Positions 1 to 8,203 of a stretch of 64,000 nt of DNA are shown in pieces (position 1 is the stretch's first letter; every line of letters begins with the position of its first letter). The position numbers and the translations under genes were made by a program. The notes beneath the pieces were generated by a model. The model saw nothing but the letters and a program-made list of their open reading frames with translations. It made no database searches and had not been told where the DNA came from. The stretch covers positions 986,218-1,050,217 of the forward strand of contig CP075365.1 in NCBI GenBank assembly GCA_019454125.1, written 5' to 3'. Source of the stretch: Fimbriimonadaceae bacterium. GTDB taxonomy: Bacteria; Armatimonadota; Fimbriimonadia; Fimbriimonadales; Fimbriimonadaceae.

Positions 1-1762
1 CCCAACGCACCGCACCGCCGAAACGCGAGGCCCAGTCCATCACCAAGGCGAGCCCAAGCGAGGCGAAGACGCTGAGCGGCACGCCGACCCCCACCAGGTA
101 AGCGACGTTGCCGAAGGCGTGTGCAGTGCGCTCGCGGTCGGGCCCGAAGAGCTCTCGATAGTTGGCGAGGCCGATCCAGCGCGGGGGTTCCACGCCGTTC
201 CACAAGGTCGTGCTCAGGACGAGCGAGGCCACTAGGGGCCCGATCGTGAACAGGATCGCGCCGACCAGCCAAGGGGCGACCAGGAGAAGCCCCCAGCGGG
301 CCTCCCAGCGACCGAGCGGGCCGAGCCTGCGCCAGCCAAGCCCACAGGCCGTGAGCGCGGCAAGCGCGACGGCGGTGCTGCCGAGCACGACCGGCGCGCG
401 CAGGTCCGCACGGGGGGCCCTCGCGAGCCGCGCGCGTTCATCGAGCGCGCCTTGGATCTGGGCTTGCGCGTCCGCCAGGGCTTCGGTCGCGTTCCGCTTC
501 CCGGCGAGGAACGCCTCCGTCGCCCGGTTCTGCTCTTGCCAGATCGTCTGGCCGATCGCCGAGCGCGGGCGCGAAGCAGCCACCGCCAGGAGCTGGAAAT
601 GAGTCTGGACCGCGGAAGCCGTGCGAGCGTCCTTCGGGTTGAACTCCGCCAGGGCCTCCCGGTTCGAAGGGATGTGGGCGCTGGGACGCGGATAGGTGGG
701 CAGGCCGCGCGCGGCGTCGCTCGCCATTTGTGCCCGCCGCTCGATGCCGCGCCCCTCGGTGCTGGTCGCAAACTTGATGTAATCCCAGGCGGCTTCCCGG
801 TGTCGGGCCCCGCGCGGGATGCAGTAGGCAAAGCCGCCCACCCAAGTCCGCGCCTGGCCAGACTTCGCGTCGGCGGGCATGGGCGGCGGAGCGACGCCGA
901 AGTCAAGGTCGGGGGCTGCGAGGAGAAGCCGTCGGAGCGACCAGTCCCCATCGATCTTCATCGCGACCTGGCCCCGCGAGAATGCGTCCGCCGGGGACGC
1001 GCCGGAAGTCACGGAGAGCGTCCGCGAAGCCTCGTAACCTCCGGCGAGCCCGTAAGCCTCCCCCATGAATTCCAGCGCCGCGCGTGACCGCTCGTTCTGG
1101 AGGACGCATCGCTCGCCGTCCAGGACCGGCGCCTGCTTCTGCAACGCGAAGAGCGCGAAGTACGAGTTGCCGACCAGCGGCAGGAACCCGTACCGGCCCT
1201 TGCCCGTGAGAAGGCGACTGACGGCAAGCGTCTCGTCCCAAGTCGCGGGGGGGCGGTCCGGCAGGCCCGCTTCGCGGAAGCGGGACCTGTTCCAATAAAG
1301 CGCGCGCGTGTCGCACTGGATCGGCACCCCGTAGAGCTCACCGTCCCAGCTGGCCTCGTCCCAAGCCGCCGGAACGTAGTCCTCGCGCCGGGGGGCGGCA
1401 GGGTCGGGCCTGTCGCGCGCGACAAGGCTTTCGAGGGACTCGAAGGCCCCTCTGCTCGCCCAGTCCGCCACTGAGAATCGGTCTTGGTAGACCACGTCCG
1501 GGGGATCGCCCGCGAGCAGGGAAGTCATGAGTTTCTGGGGGTTCATGCCCCCCAGTCCCATACCGAGGACTTCGATCTTGATGTTCGGATTGCGGCGCTC
1601 AAATTCGCGCACGACCTCGGCCTGCCCCACGTCGTCCAGCCCCAGGTTCAAGCCCCACACGCGCACGACCGTGCGGCTGGGCTCCTGCCTCTGGCACGCC
1701 GGACCAGACAGAAAGAGGGCAGCGAGGAAAATTGCGCGCCCAAGGCACTTAATCGCAGCCAA
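1..1762 (-). CDS. Sugar-binding protein fused to CUT1-type ABC permease (3' partial)
   Basis: One uninterrupted minus-strand frame reads from a TTG at 1762 to the left edge. A lipoprotein-like signal (hydrophobic IFLAALFLSGPAC) is followed by a family-1 extracellular solute-binding protein: RRNPNIKIEVLGMGLGG, then LMTSLLAGDPPDVVYQDR and LYGVPIQCDTRALYWN near the N-terminus, and AAWDYIKFATSTEG late in the domain. A helical stretch (EQNRATEAFLAGKRNATEAL) leads into membrane segments, including GLLLVAPWLVGAILF, a MalF/UgpA-like permease start. The permease continues past base 1. Binding proteins of this class are normally separate polypeptides, so the fusion is unusual. TTG is the only reasonable start that keeps the signal sequence; no strong ribosome binding site is seen. 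The substrate is unknown, probably a sugar or oligosaccharide. Confidence 0.85.
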   Translation of the reverse strand, partial: MAAIKCLGRAIFLAALFLSGPACQRQEPSRTVVRVWGLNLGLDDVGQAEVVREFERRNPNIKIEVLGMGLGGMNPQKLMTSLLAGDPPDVVYQDRFSVADWASRGAFESLESLVARDRPDPAAPRREDYVPAAWDEASWDGELYGVPIQCDTRALYWNRSRFREAGLPDRPPATWDETLAVSRLLTGKGRYGFLPLVGNSYFALFALQKQAPVLDGERCVLQNERSRAALEFMGEAYGLAGGYEASRTLSVTSGASPADAFSRGQVAMKIDGDWSLRRLLLAAPDLDFGVAPPPMPADAKSGQARTWVGGFAYCIPRGARHREAAWDYIKFATSTEGRGIERRAQMASDAARGLPTYPRPSAHIPSNREALAEFNPKDARTASAVQTHFQLLAVAASRPRSAIGQTIWQEQNRATEAFLAGKRNATEALADAQAQIQGALDERARLARAPRADLRAPVVLGSTAVALAALTACGLGWRRLGPLGRWEARWGLLLVAPWLVGAILFTIGPLVASLVLSTTLWNGVEPPRWIGLANYRELFGPDRERTAHAFGNVAYLVGVGVPLSVFASLGLALVMDWASRFGGAVRW

Positions 1763-1816
1763 CCCGTGTATAATTCCCTGTGACGGCGACCCGTTGCCGT
1801 CGATTCCAAGGCCTAA

Positions 1817-1832
1817 TACCAGTTTACTGGTA
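1817..1832. promoter_or_regulatory. Inverted repeat, possible operator
   Basis: TACCAGT-TT-ACTGGTA is a perfect 7-base inverted repeat with a 2-base centre, 55 bases upstream of the sugar-transporter start. Its size and symmetry suit a dimeric helix-turn-helix repressor of the LacI/GntR kind. No regulator gene is visible next to it, so this is inference only. Confidence 0.4.
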
Positions 1833-1898
1833 GCGGGGGACCCGGTTCCGGGGTGAATCGTCCACTGTGACGAAGGGTGGTTCTTGGCCCTAACCCGT

Positions 1899-1961
1899 CA
1901 GCTAACCTCGTCGGCCGATGCAAGGATCAGGCGCGATCGCGCCTGGAGGAGGAGTTAGCTG
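1899..1961. other. Nested inverted repeats, possible structured RNA
   Basis: CAGCTAAC at 1899-1906 pairs with GTTAGCTG at 1954-1961. Between them lies a perfect 18-base palindrome, CAGGCGCGATCGCGCCTG (1928-1945), followed by GGAGGAG. The two helices nest without conflict, giving a plausible two-stem RNA or a protein-binding cruciform. I do not recognise it as a known riboswitch. No start codon follows the GGAGGAG at a useful distance. Confidence 0.4.
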
Positions 1962-2337
1962 GATCGCGTCTCGACTAAAAACCGTAAGCGCTCGCACAAC
2001 GGCGTGCTCTCACAGCGCTCGGCGATTGGCGGGCACGGTCTTTGGGTCGCACCCACCGATTTTGACGGCCAAACCACAACGAGGCTGACTGGTCGGATTG
2101 CGCCTTTGCACCTCCCAGCCCGTCCGTTTTCCGCGTTGCCCCACGCCACCACAGGGGTCTATACGCGCGGCGACGGCGTCGGGTGATCCCGAAAGGTGCC
2201 CGGGCCCCTCAACGTCGAGGGGCCACCGGGCTTGTCCGCCTCCTGACGATCGCCCAGAGAAGGTCGGAGCCCAGCCGCCATCCCGCGAACTTTGATATCG
2301 TCCCGGGCGTAGCTCTGCTTGGAGCCAGAACCCTTCC

Positions 2338-3558
2338 GTGCCCGTGATGAAAAAACCCTCGCCGATGGTGGCCATCTGGCTCACCGTCTTCTTCGACTTG
2401 ATGTCCTTCGGCCTGGTCATCCCGGACGTCCAGCTCCGAGCGGAGAACCTCGGCGCGAAGGGCGCGATGGTGGGTCTCGTCATCGCGATCTATTCGATCA
2501 GCCAGTTCCTCTTCTCGCCGTACCTGGGCAGCCTGAGCGACCGGCACGGGCGGCGCGTGGTGCTCCTCTTCACCTCCATTTTTTCCGTGCTCGCTGCGTT
2601 CGCGTACAGCTTCTCGCACTCGATCTGGATCATGCTTGGTGCTCGTTTCCTGTTGGGCCTTAGCGGGGCTAGCCTCGGCGTGGCCTACGCTTACATCTCG
2701 GACGTCACGGCACCGGAGAACCGGGCCGCCGCGATGGGCAAGATAGGCATGGCGTTTGGCGTGGGCTTCATGATCGGGCCACCGCTCGGCGCGTACCTGG
2801 TGACGGCCGGAGGCGGGCAGCCCTTTCTCCTCGGCGTGGTCTCAGCCGCCTTCGCGTTCGTCAACCTCTTGTTCGTCTATTTCTTCCTGCCCCATATCCC
2901 ACCGAAGAAGCGGGAAAGCGCGGGCGGGCTCCTGGGTGAGATGAAGGCGGTGGGGCAGGCGCTCCGCACCCCTGGCCTCAGTGTGTTGCTGTTGATGTTC
3001 TTCGTCGCGAACTTTGCGTTCTCAAACCTGGAAAGCACGTACTTCCGGCTCGCCAAGGACGTGTACGCCATCAACCAGCAGCAGACTTCGTTCGTGCTCG
3101 TCTACGTGGGTTTGGTCGCGGCTGTGTTCCAAGGCGGCATGATCCCGCGGCTCGTCGCCGGCTTTGGCGAAGTGAAGCTCCTGCGCGTCGCGTACCTTTT
3201 GCAGGGCCCGGCGTTGGCGCTCGTACCGTTTACTCCAATATGGATCCCGCTCTTGATCGGGGCGCTGTTCCTGGGCGTGGGCAATGGCATGGCGCAGCCA
3301 AGTCTGAGCAGCCTTCTCAGCCGCAATGCGCCTGTGACCTTGGTCGGCGGCATTTTCGGCGTGCAGTCCGCCCTCGGGGCCATTGCCCGCATCTTCGGCC
3401 CGGTGCTGGGCAACCAGCTTTACGAGGTGCGGCCCTGGGTGCCGTACGCTCTCGCCGGTGCCCTGATGCTGGCCCCTCTGGCCCTGGCCCAGACCATCCC
3501 CGACCCGACCTCTGGGCCCGGAAGCGCGGGAGAACCCGCCGCCGAACCTTTGGTATGA
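2338..3558 (+). CDS. MFS transporter, TetA/drug-efflux type
   Basis: A 406-residue, 12-helix major facilitator protein. The cytoplasmic loop 2-3 motif A is clear (GSLSDRHGRRVV) and the second-helix DLMSFGLVIP resembles class TetA/MdtG exporters. The fifth-helix region GFMIGPPLGAYL matches motif C (GxxxGPxxGG), typical of antiporters. It probably exports a small molecule in exchange for protons across the inner membrane; the substrate cannot be told. Starts at GTG 2338 or ATG 2347 are both possible; the nearest GGAG (2321-2324) is rather far upstream. A small membrane protein follows 48 bases downstream on the same strand and may be co-transcribed. Confidence 0.85.
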   Translation: MPVMKKPSPMVAIWLTVFFDLMSFGLVIPDVQLRAENLGAKGAMVGLVIAIYSISQFLFSPYLGSLSDRHGRRVVLLFTSIFSVLAAFAYSFSHSIWIMLGARFLLGLSGASLGVAYAYISDVTAPENRAAAMGKIGMAFGVGFMIGPPLGAYLVTAGGGQPFLLGVVSAAFAFVNLLFVYFFLPHIPPKKRESAGGLLGEMKAVGQALRTPGLSVLLLMFFVANFAFSNLESTYFRLAKDVYAINQQQTSFVLVYVGLVAAVFQGGMIPRLVAGFGEVKLLRVAYLLQGPALALVPFTPIWIPLLIGALFLGVGNGMAQPSLSSLLSRNAPVTLVGGIFGVQSALGAIARIFGPVLGNQLYEVRPWVPYALAGALMLAPLALAQTIPDPTSGPGSAGEPAAEPLV

Positions 3559-3606
3559 TCCCCGCAGTCATGGCGGGTTGGGGGATGGCATTCTTCAGGG
3601 TGGGCA

Positions 3607-3972
3607 GTGCCCGCTGACCGCCGGGACGGGTTCGTCGGCTTCCTGGGATTGCTGGTCTTCCTGGCCGGTGTCGGGCTGGTCGCCTTCACCTTCTACCGGG
3701 CATTCCAGATGTTCTCGACCCCCCCGCGGATCCAACTCGGGATCAGCGTGAACGAGCCGATGGACCTGAACGCCGTTGCCTCGAACTTCTTGAACGTGGT
3801 CGTCCAAGTCTTGCTCCTAGCCGTGATGGGCGGCATCGGGTCTTTGATCGCGAACCGGGGAGTGAAACTGTACGCCGCCTCGCGCGGAGCGGAGGACCCG
3901 GCCCCCAAACGCGACCGCAAAGAGCCCAAGAAGGCCGAACCGGCCCCCCAGGGCCAGAAAGACGGGACCTAG
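3607..3972 (+). CDS. Small two-helix membrane protein
   Basis: A 121-residue protein with two predicted transmembrane helices (FLGLLVFLAGVGLVAFTFY and VVVQVLLLAVMGGIGSLIA) and a charged C-terminal tail rich in Lys, Asp and Pro (DPAPKRDRKEPKKAEPAPQG). It starts with GTG immediately after the MFS gene and stops 34 bases before tRNA-Pro. No family is recognised. The composition, codon pattern and clean helices support a real gene; a role with the MFS transporter is only a guess from position. Confidence 0.65.
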   Translation: MPADRRDGFVGFLGLLVFLAGVGLVAFTFYRAFQMFSTPPRIQLGISVNEPMDLNAVASNFLNVVVQVLLLAVMGGIGSLIANRGVKLYAASRGAEDPAPKRDRKEPKKAEPAPQGQKDGT

Positions 3973-4006
3973 AAGCCCGGCGGCAGAGGTATCATAGCGA
4001 TCCCGT

Positions 4007-4083
4007 CGGGATGTGGCTCAGCTTGGTAGAGCGCTGCGTTCGGGACGCAGAGGTCGCTGGTTCGAATCCAGTCATCCCGACCA
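4007..4083 (+). tRNA. tRNA-Pro (anticodon CGG)
   Basis: A complete 77-base cloverleaf. The acceptor stem CGGGATG/CATCCCG is perfect, the D arm carries GGCTCAGCTTGGTAGAGC, the anticodon loop is TTCGGGA (CGG), and the T arm is GCTGG-TTCGAAT-CCAGT. The CCA end is encoded (4081-4083). It reads CCG codons. TATCAT (3989-3994) just upstream is a candidate -10 element. Confidence 0.97.
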
Positions 4084-4103
4084 CTAGTTTCCTGATGGCC
4101 TTG

Positions 4104-4120
4104 CCCTGCCCTCGGCAGGG
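4104..4120 (+). terminator. Hairpin after tRNA-Pro
   Basis: CCCTGCC-CTC-GGCAGGG forms a perfect 7-base stem with a 3-base loop 20 bases after the tRNA. It lacks a strong T-run, so it may act in processing or as a weak terminator. Confidence 0.45.
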
Positions 4121-4148
4121 TTGAGAGTCGGGGCGACGTCCAAGCAAA

Positions 4149-4182
4149 AAAGGGAGAGTGAGGACATCCTCACTCTCCCTTT
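4149..4182 (-). terminator. Strong intrinsic terminator of the TPR gene
   Basis: A perfect 16-base-pair stem (arms 4149-4164 and 4167-4182) with a 2-base CA loop. Read on the minus strand, the descending arm runs into six T residues, so it should stop transcription of the TPR gene that ends at 4202. On the plus strand it would also face tRNA-Pro read-through. Confidence 0.85.
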
Positions 4183-4201
4183 CCTCTTCCGGCAGGCCGG
4201 G

Positions 4202-5863
4202 CTAAACGCCCGGAGGGGCGAGGTAGGGTACCCGGCCCGAAGCGAAGAAATAGCGCCACGCAGTCAGCGCGTCCGGCACTGGGCGTCCTTCAAGGCCTTT
4301 CTGGTCAAGCGTGCCCGCTTTCTTCAGCGCTTGGGTCGCCTGGGCGGACTGCTTGGCGGCGAAGAGCGCCGCTGCCTGGGCGTAGTGGGCTGCCGCATAG
4401 TCCGGCCCGGCGGCCACGGCCGCGTTGCCGGTGCGGACCGCGTCCGCCGTCTTGCCGTCCATCAAGTTTACGAGGGTCAGACCGGTGAGAACTTCGAACG
4501 ACTCGGGACGGGCCGCGGCGGCGGCGTCCAGGTACGCGCGGGCGATGGAGCGCTGGTACTCGGCCTCGTCCGACTCGATGCCGGGCTGCACCGCAAAGGC
4601 GATCGCCTGGTTCGCGCGCTCGATGTAGAGGTCCCAGCTCGCCGGCTCCGCCAGCAGCCCGCTCTCGAAGTGGTTGCGCGCTTCGTCGAAGCGGTTGAGG
4701 AGGAAGTAGAGCGCGGCCAGGTCGTACTGCACGACGGGGCTCTGCCCCGCGACGTTCAGCATGTCCGAGGCGAGGTTCGCCATCGTCTTCGTGTCCCGAC
4801 GCTTCAGCGCAAGGTAAGTCTGGGCCGACTTCACGGTGACGCTTGCGGGATCGGAGAGGATCGCTTCCTTCTCCATCTCCAGGGCCGTCGCCACGTCGCC
4901 GAGGTAGGCGTGGGCGGCGGATTGGATCGCGTAAGTCGACCCGTCCGGAGCCCCGTACCGGGCGAAGTCCTTCATCGTCTGCGCGAGGCCGCGAAGCCGC
5001 ACCGCGCGGAGCTGGGCGTAGAGAAGGCGGTTGCCCACCGCCGTGTTCTTGAAATCGGCGCGGAACGCGGGCTCTAGCATGGAGATCGCGCGCGAATAGC
5101 GCCCGGCTTCGATCAGGGCGTCCGCGAGCCTGAGCCGGTTGGCGTTGTTCGGCTCGCCGATGGCGTCGATCGTCAGTTCGTGAGACTGGGCACGGGACTC
5201 GGCGGCCGCCTTCAGGGCGCGGCCAATGCTTGCCACCGTTTCCATCCGGTCGCCGGAGCGGTTGAAGGTCGCAAAGGCCCGGCGTAAATGGACCGCACTC
5301 AGCAGATCGCGGGCAGCCGCGCTCTTGGGGTCGTCCTTGGCCGCGTCCTCGACGTACTTTTGGGCGATGTCAAAGGCGCCGAGGCCCATGTTCGCCCGGG
5401 CCATCACCAGGCGGGCCCGGTTGTCCTTCGGGTCGATCTTGAGCGCGATGCGGCCGTGCCCGATCGCCTGCTCCCACTTGCTGTCGGCCAGCGCGGCCTG
5501 GGCTTCCTCGATTTGAAAGTCGATGCCTTTCTCGATTCCATTGTCGACCTGCAGGCGGTAAGTCTGTTTGGCGCTCGCCCCTTTCTCGGTGTAGGCGGCA
5601 AAAGTGACCGTGAGGGGCCCCTGCTCTTCGGCGAGGGTGTCGAGCTTGAACTCGTACGGGCGGCTGGAATCGGTGCCCCGCAGGTCGTCCCCGACGTAGA
5701 ACTCAACGCTGGTGACAAGGTCGTTCGACTGGACCGTCACCAGGAAGTTGAACTCGCCGGAGATCGAGTCTCCCTCTTTGACGTTCACGCTCAACTGGAC
5801 CTGGGCGGCGGCCAAGGTGGCCAAGGCGCAAAGGGACGCGGCGATTACGGATCGAAAACTCAT
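4202..5863 (-). CDS. Secreted Ig-like/TPR repeat protein
   Basis: A 553-residue exported protein. A Sec signal peptide (MSFRSVIAASLCALATLAAA) precedes a beta-rich domain of about 90 residues (VNVKEGDSISGEFNFLVTVQ, VTSVEFYVGDDLRGTDS) that resembles bacterial Ig-like domains which measure physical deformation terms of the form VxFYxxDxL. The rest is tetratricopeptide repeats (for example WEQAIGHGRIALKIDPKDNR and FDEARNHFESGLLAEPASW). It probably works as a scaffold in the periplasm or at the cell surface; no catalytic motif is seen. It has its own strong terminator and is transcribed alone. Confidence 0.8.
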   Translation of the reverse strand: MSFRSVIAASLCALATLAAAQVQLSVNVKEGDSISGEFNFLVTVQSNDLVTSVEFYVGDDLRGTDSSRPYEFKLDTLAEEQGPLTVTFAAYTEKGASAKQTYRLQVDNGIEKGIDFQIEEAQAALADSKWEQAIGHGRIALKIDPKDNRARLVMARANMGLGAFDIAQKYVEDAAKDDPKSAAARDLLSAVHLRRAFATFNRSGDRMETVASIGRALKAAAESRAQSHELTIDAIGEPNNANRLRLADALIEAGRYSRAISMLEPAFRADFKNTAVGNRLLYAQLRAVRLRGLAQTMKDFARYGAPDGSTYAIQSAAHAYLGDVATALEMEKEAILSDPASVTVKSAQTYLALKRRDTKTMANLASDMLNVAGQSPVVQYDLAALYFLLNRFDEARNHFESGLLAEPASWDLYIERANQAIAFAVQPGIESDEAEYQRSIARAYLDAAAAARPESFEVLTGLTLVNLMDGKTADAVRTGNAAVAAGPDYAAAHYAQAAALFAAKQSAQATQALKKAGTLDQKGLEGRPVPDALTAWRYFFASGRVPYLAPPGV

Positions 5864-5927
5864 AAGAACGCTCGGTTTGTACCGGGATTATGACGCGACG
5901 CCCGGCGAGAAGATTCGAGTCTATCTG

Positions 5928-6596
5928 TCAGACGAACTTGAGGCGACGCCAGTGTCGCCAGGTCCTCCAAGCGTAGGAGAAGAGGTTCAGGGGGTCCCGG
6001 AAGACGTCGACGATCGCAGGCACGACCTCCGCAGGCCGACGCCGACGCACGATCATGGAGAGGTCGTAGCAAAGATATCCCAGCCAGGTCGCCGCTACCG
6101 CGAACGTGAGCCCTGCGCCCGGGAGCGAGGCGAAGCCGAGAAGGTCCTCAAGCAGGCACAGGACGCCCGCGGCAAGCAGCCCCAAAAAGTACAGCCCGTA
6201 GTACGAGAAGTCTCGTCCGGCCACGGCCGTGTAGAGCACGACAAGGACGGTGCCCATCGCCAAGCCGGCCGCGAGCCACGGCTCCGCGCCCGCCAAGACC
6301 TGGCCCCAGAGCAAGAGCACCGCCAGGAGGACGACGACGTCCAAGACGACCAGGGTCGGCGTGCGCTTGCCCACCACGCGCAGAAAGGAGAGCGCCACCA
6401 TCGAACCGAGCAGGGCCGACCCCGCCAGCCGGGCGTCGAGGACGGCGCCAAAGCTCATCGAGACCCCCGCCAGCGCGACGCACAGGGCCTGGCCGAACGC
6501 CACGCGCCGCACGAATTCGACGCGCACGCCATAGCGGTGCTGGGTCACGTTTCCGGGCACCGTCACGGGCTCGGGGAAAAAGGGCTGGAGGTACAC
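5928..6596 (-). CDS. Multi-pass membrane protein, Bax-inhibitor-1-like
   Basis: A 222-residue protein of about seven hydrophobic helices. The order and the C-terminal signature (LGYLCYDLSMIVRR followed by VFRDPLNLFSYAWR) recall the BI-1/YccA family, in which a D near helix 6 and an LYxDxxNLF segment precede the last helix. The match is by eye and partial. The GTG start at 6596 has AGAGG directly upstream, and a TATCCT hexamer 14 bases upstream could be its -10. Members of BI-1 are putative Ca2+/H+ leak channels or modulators of FtsH; the role here is unknown. Confidence 0.55.
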   Translation of the reverse strand: MYLQPFFPEPVTVPGNVTQHRYGVRVEFVRRVAFGQALCVALAGVSMSFGAVLDARLAGSALLGSMVALSFLRVVGKRTPTLVVLDVVVLLAVLLLWGQVLAGAEPWLAAGLAMGTVLVVLYTAVAGRDFSYYGLYFLGLLAAGVLCLLEDLLGFASLPGAGLTFAVAATWLGYLCYDLSMIVRRRRPAEVVPAIVDVFRDPLNLFSYAWRTWRHWRRLKFV

Positions 6597-6917
6597 CTCT
6601 GCCCCCTAGGATATCCGCCTTTCGCAGAATGCTCCGCCGGATAGAATCACGGCATGCATCAGCTCGGATTGGGATAGGTTTGGTCAGCGCAGCATCCTTG
6701 TGGGCGAGGTACGGAGCCCTGTCCCTCGCCATTCCTGAAGCAGTGCTGTGGGCATTGCAAATGACGGCGAGCTCGGTTTTGGCGCATGTCTTCGGACGAC
6801 GCATGCAACGTGAGCATACAGTCAAGCAATCGTGAGCGGGATGAACGCACCAAGCGATCCCCCAGCTTCCCAAAGCCTCTCTTAGCTGGCCCTTAGCGCC
6901 AGACCTGGGCCACGACT
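6597..6917. other. Gene-free stretch
   Basis: About 320 bases between two minus-strand genes. The only frames are a 68-residue plus-strand frame and a 64-residue minus-strand frame, neither with a ribosome binding site or family resemblance. I see no convincing hairpin with a T-run. It must hold the promoter of the gene ending at 5928 and the end of the mqnE transcript. Confidence 0.5.
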
Positions 6918-8087
6918 CTAAGCCTTGGCCATCGCGACCGGCGTCAACGTCCGCTTCGGCACCGACGGAGCGGCGCTCTCCGGGCGGACGATCTCGCGAT
7001 ATAGCGAATCCCGCTCGATCGGTTCGCGGCCGGCTTCGCGGATCATCGCGCACATGTTGGTGTAGGTCAGCGCCTGCGTCTTGTTCCCGAATTCGCCTTC
7101 CTTGTAGGTGATCTCGTACTCGTGCACGAGGCCGTCGGTGTCGTCTGCGCCGTACCAGAGCGACATCTGGGTGACCTCGGGGGTGTTCATGATCCAGAAG
7201 CTCTTGACGTGCTCGAAGTTGTCGAGCATCAGGCGAGCGACGGCGATGTTGCGCAGGTCGGTGTAACCGGTCTGGGGCTTAACGTGCTCCAGCTCGGTGG
7301 CCTCCGGGTGGAAGCTGAGGGGGGTGTAGCAGACGAAGTGGCCGGTCTCGTCCTGCAGCTCGCGCAGTTGGCGCAGGTGGTCTGCGCGTTCCTCGTCCGT
7401 CTCGATATGGCCGTAGAGCAGGGTTGCGTATTGCTTCAGGCCGAGCTTCGCTGCGGCGCGGGCGACCGACTTCCAACCCTCGCCGTCCATCTTACGCCCG
7501 AAGAGCTCGCGGTGGACGCGGTCGCTGAGCACCTCGATCCCGCCGCCGGGCAGCGAGTCGAGCCCGGCCTCGATGAGGTCGCGCAGCGCCTGCTCGTGCG
7601 AGACCTTGCCGACCCGGGCGATCTCCTCGATCTCGATCGCGGTGAAGGCCTTCACATGGACGCCGGGCAGAGTCTCCTTCACAGTCCGGACGAGGTCCAT
7701 GTAGTACTGGTAGGGCAGGCGCGGGTTGATGCCTCCGACCATATGGACCTCCGTGATCTCGACGTCCCGGTGCCATTCCAGCCGCCGCTTGACTTCTTCG
7801 ATGCTGAACTCGTACGGGTCGGGCCCGCCCTTCTTGGCATAGAACGAGCAGAACTTGCAGAACTTGTTGCAGATGTTCGTGTAGTTGATGTGCTGGTTGC
7901 GGACGAAGTACGTCCGCGCCCCGTGCAACCGCTCGCGCACCAGGTTCGCCATATAGCCGACCGCGGTCAGGTTCGGGTGCTGGAAGAGCCGCACGCCTTC
8001 CTCGACGCTCAGCCGCTGCCCGGCGTCGACCTTGGCGTAGATGTCCATGAGGTCGGCGGGGACGATGCGTTCGGGGGCGATAGCCAT
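6918..8087 (-). CDS. mqnE: Aminodeoxyfutalosine synthase
   Basis: A 389-residue radical SAM enzyme of the futalosine pathway to menaquinone. It joins 3-[(1-carboxyvinyl)oxy]benzoate to the adenosyl radical to give 6-amino-6-deoxyfutalosine. The 4Fe-4S ligands are Cys73, Cys77 and Cys80 (CNKFCKFC), preceded by the family-typical FVRNQHINYTNI and followed by FYAKKGGPDPYEFS. MVGGINPRLPYQYY and LPGGGIEVLSDRVHRELFGR are characteristic of MqnE rather than MqnC. The length is normal. No other mqn gene is in the window. Menaquinone fits the complex I subunit at 32.8 kb. Confidence 0.95.
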   Translation of the reverse strand: MAIAPERIVPADLMDIYAKVDAGQRLSVEEGVRLFQHPNLTAVGYMANLVRERLHGARTYFVRNQHINYTNICNKFCKFCSFYAKKGGPDPYEFSIEEVKRRLEWHRDVEITEVHMVGGINPRLPYQYYMDLVRTVKETLPGVHVKAFTAIEIEEIARVGKVSHEQALRDLIEAGLDSLPGGGIEVLSDRVHRELFGRKMDGEGWKSVARAAAKLGLKQYATLLYGHIETDEERADHLRQLRELQDETGHFVCYTPLSFHPEATELEHVKPQTGYTDLRNIAVARLMLDNFEHVKSFWIMNTPEVTQMSLWYGADDTDGLVHEYEITYKEGEFGNKTQALTYTNMCAMIREAGREPIERDSLYREIVRPESAAPSVPKRTLTPVAMAKA

Positions 8088-8203
8088 CTGTTCTTAGCTA
8101 CGAAGGGTACCCGGCACGAGTTTTCAATCCCGGGTGAAAGTTCCCCCTTCCATGAGGGGTCGGCCGCTCTCTTCCCATGTCGACCGACCGGAAGAGGGGA
8201 GCG

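Larger units (their letters stand above)
1763..2337. other. Gene-free divergent intergenic region
   Basis: About 575 bases between the minus-strand sugar transporter and the plus-strand MFS gene. Apart from the palindrome at 1817 and the nested repeats at 1899-1961, it contains a GC-rich hairpin, GGCCCCTC/GAGGGGCC (2203-2224), flanked by GCCC and GGGC, with no following T-run. Short reading frames here have arginine/proline-rich shadow composition and no ribosome binding sites; I see no gene. Confidence 0.6.

Noticed and set aside
1928-1945. GCGATCGC as a cyanobacterial HIP1-type genome repeat
   Set aside because: It is seen once here as part of a longer palindrome; no sign of dispersed repetition in the window.
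2010-2483. 157-residue minus-strand frame in the 5' intergenic region
   Set aside because: It overlaps the start of the MFS gene in antisense and has no ribosome binding site or protein-like pattern.
4121-5077. 318-residue plus-strand frame
   Set aside because: Antisense to the secreted TPR protein; low-complexity Arg/Gly/Val composition typical of GC-rich shadows.
6629-6835. 68-residue plus-strand frame (MLRRIESRHASARIG start)
   Set aside because: Mildly hydrophobic, but no ribosome binding site, no -10 at the usual distance and no recognised family; treated as non-coding.
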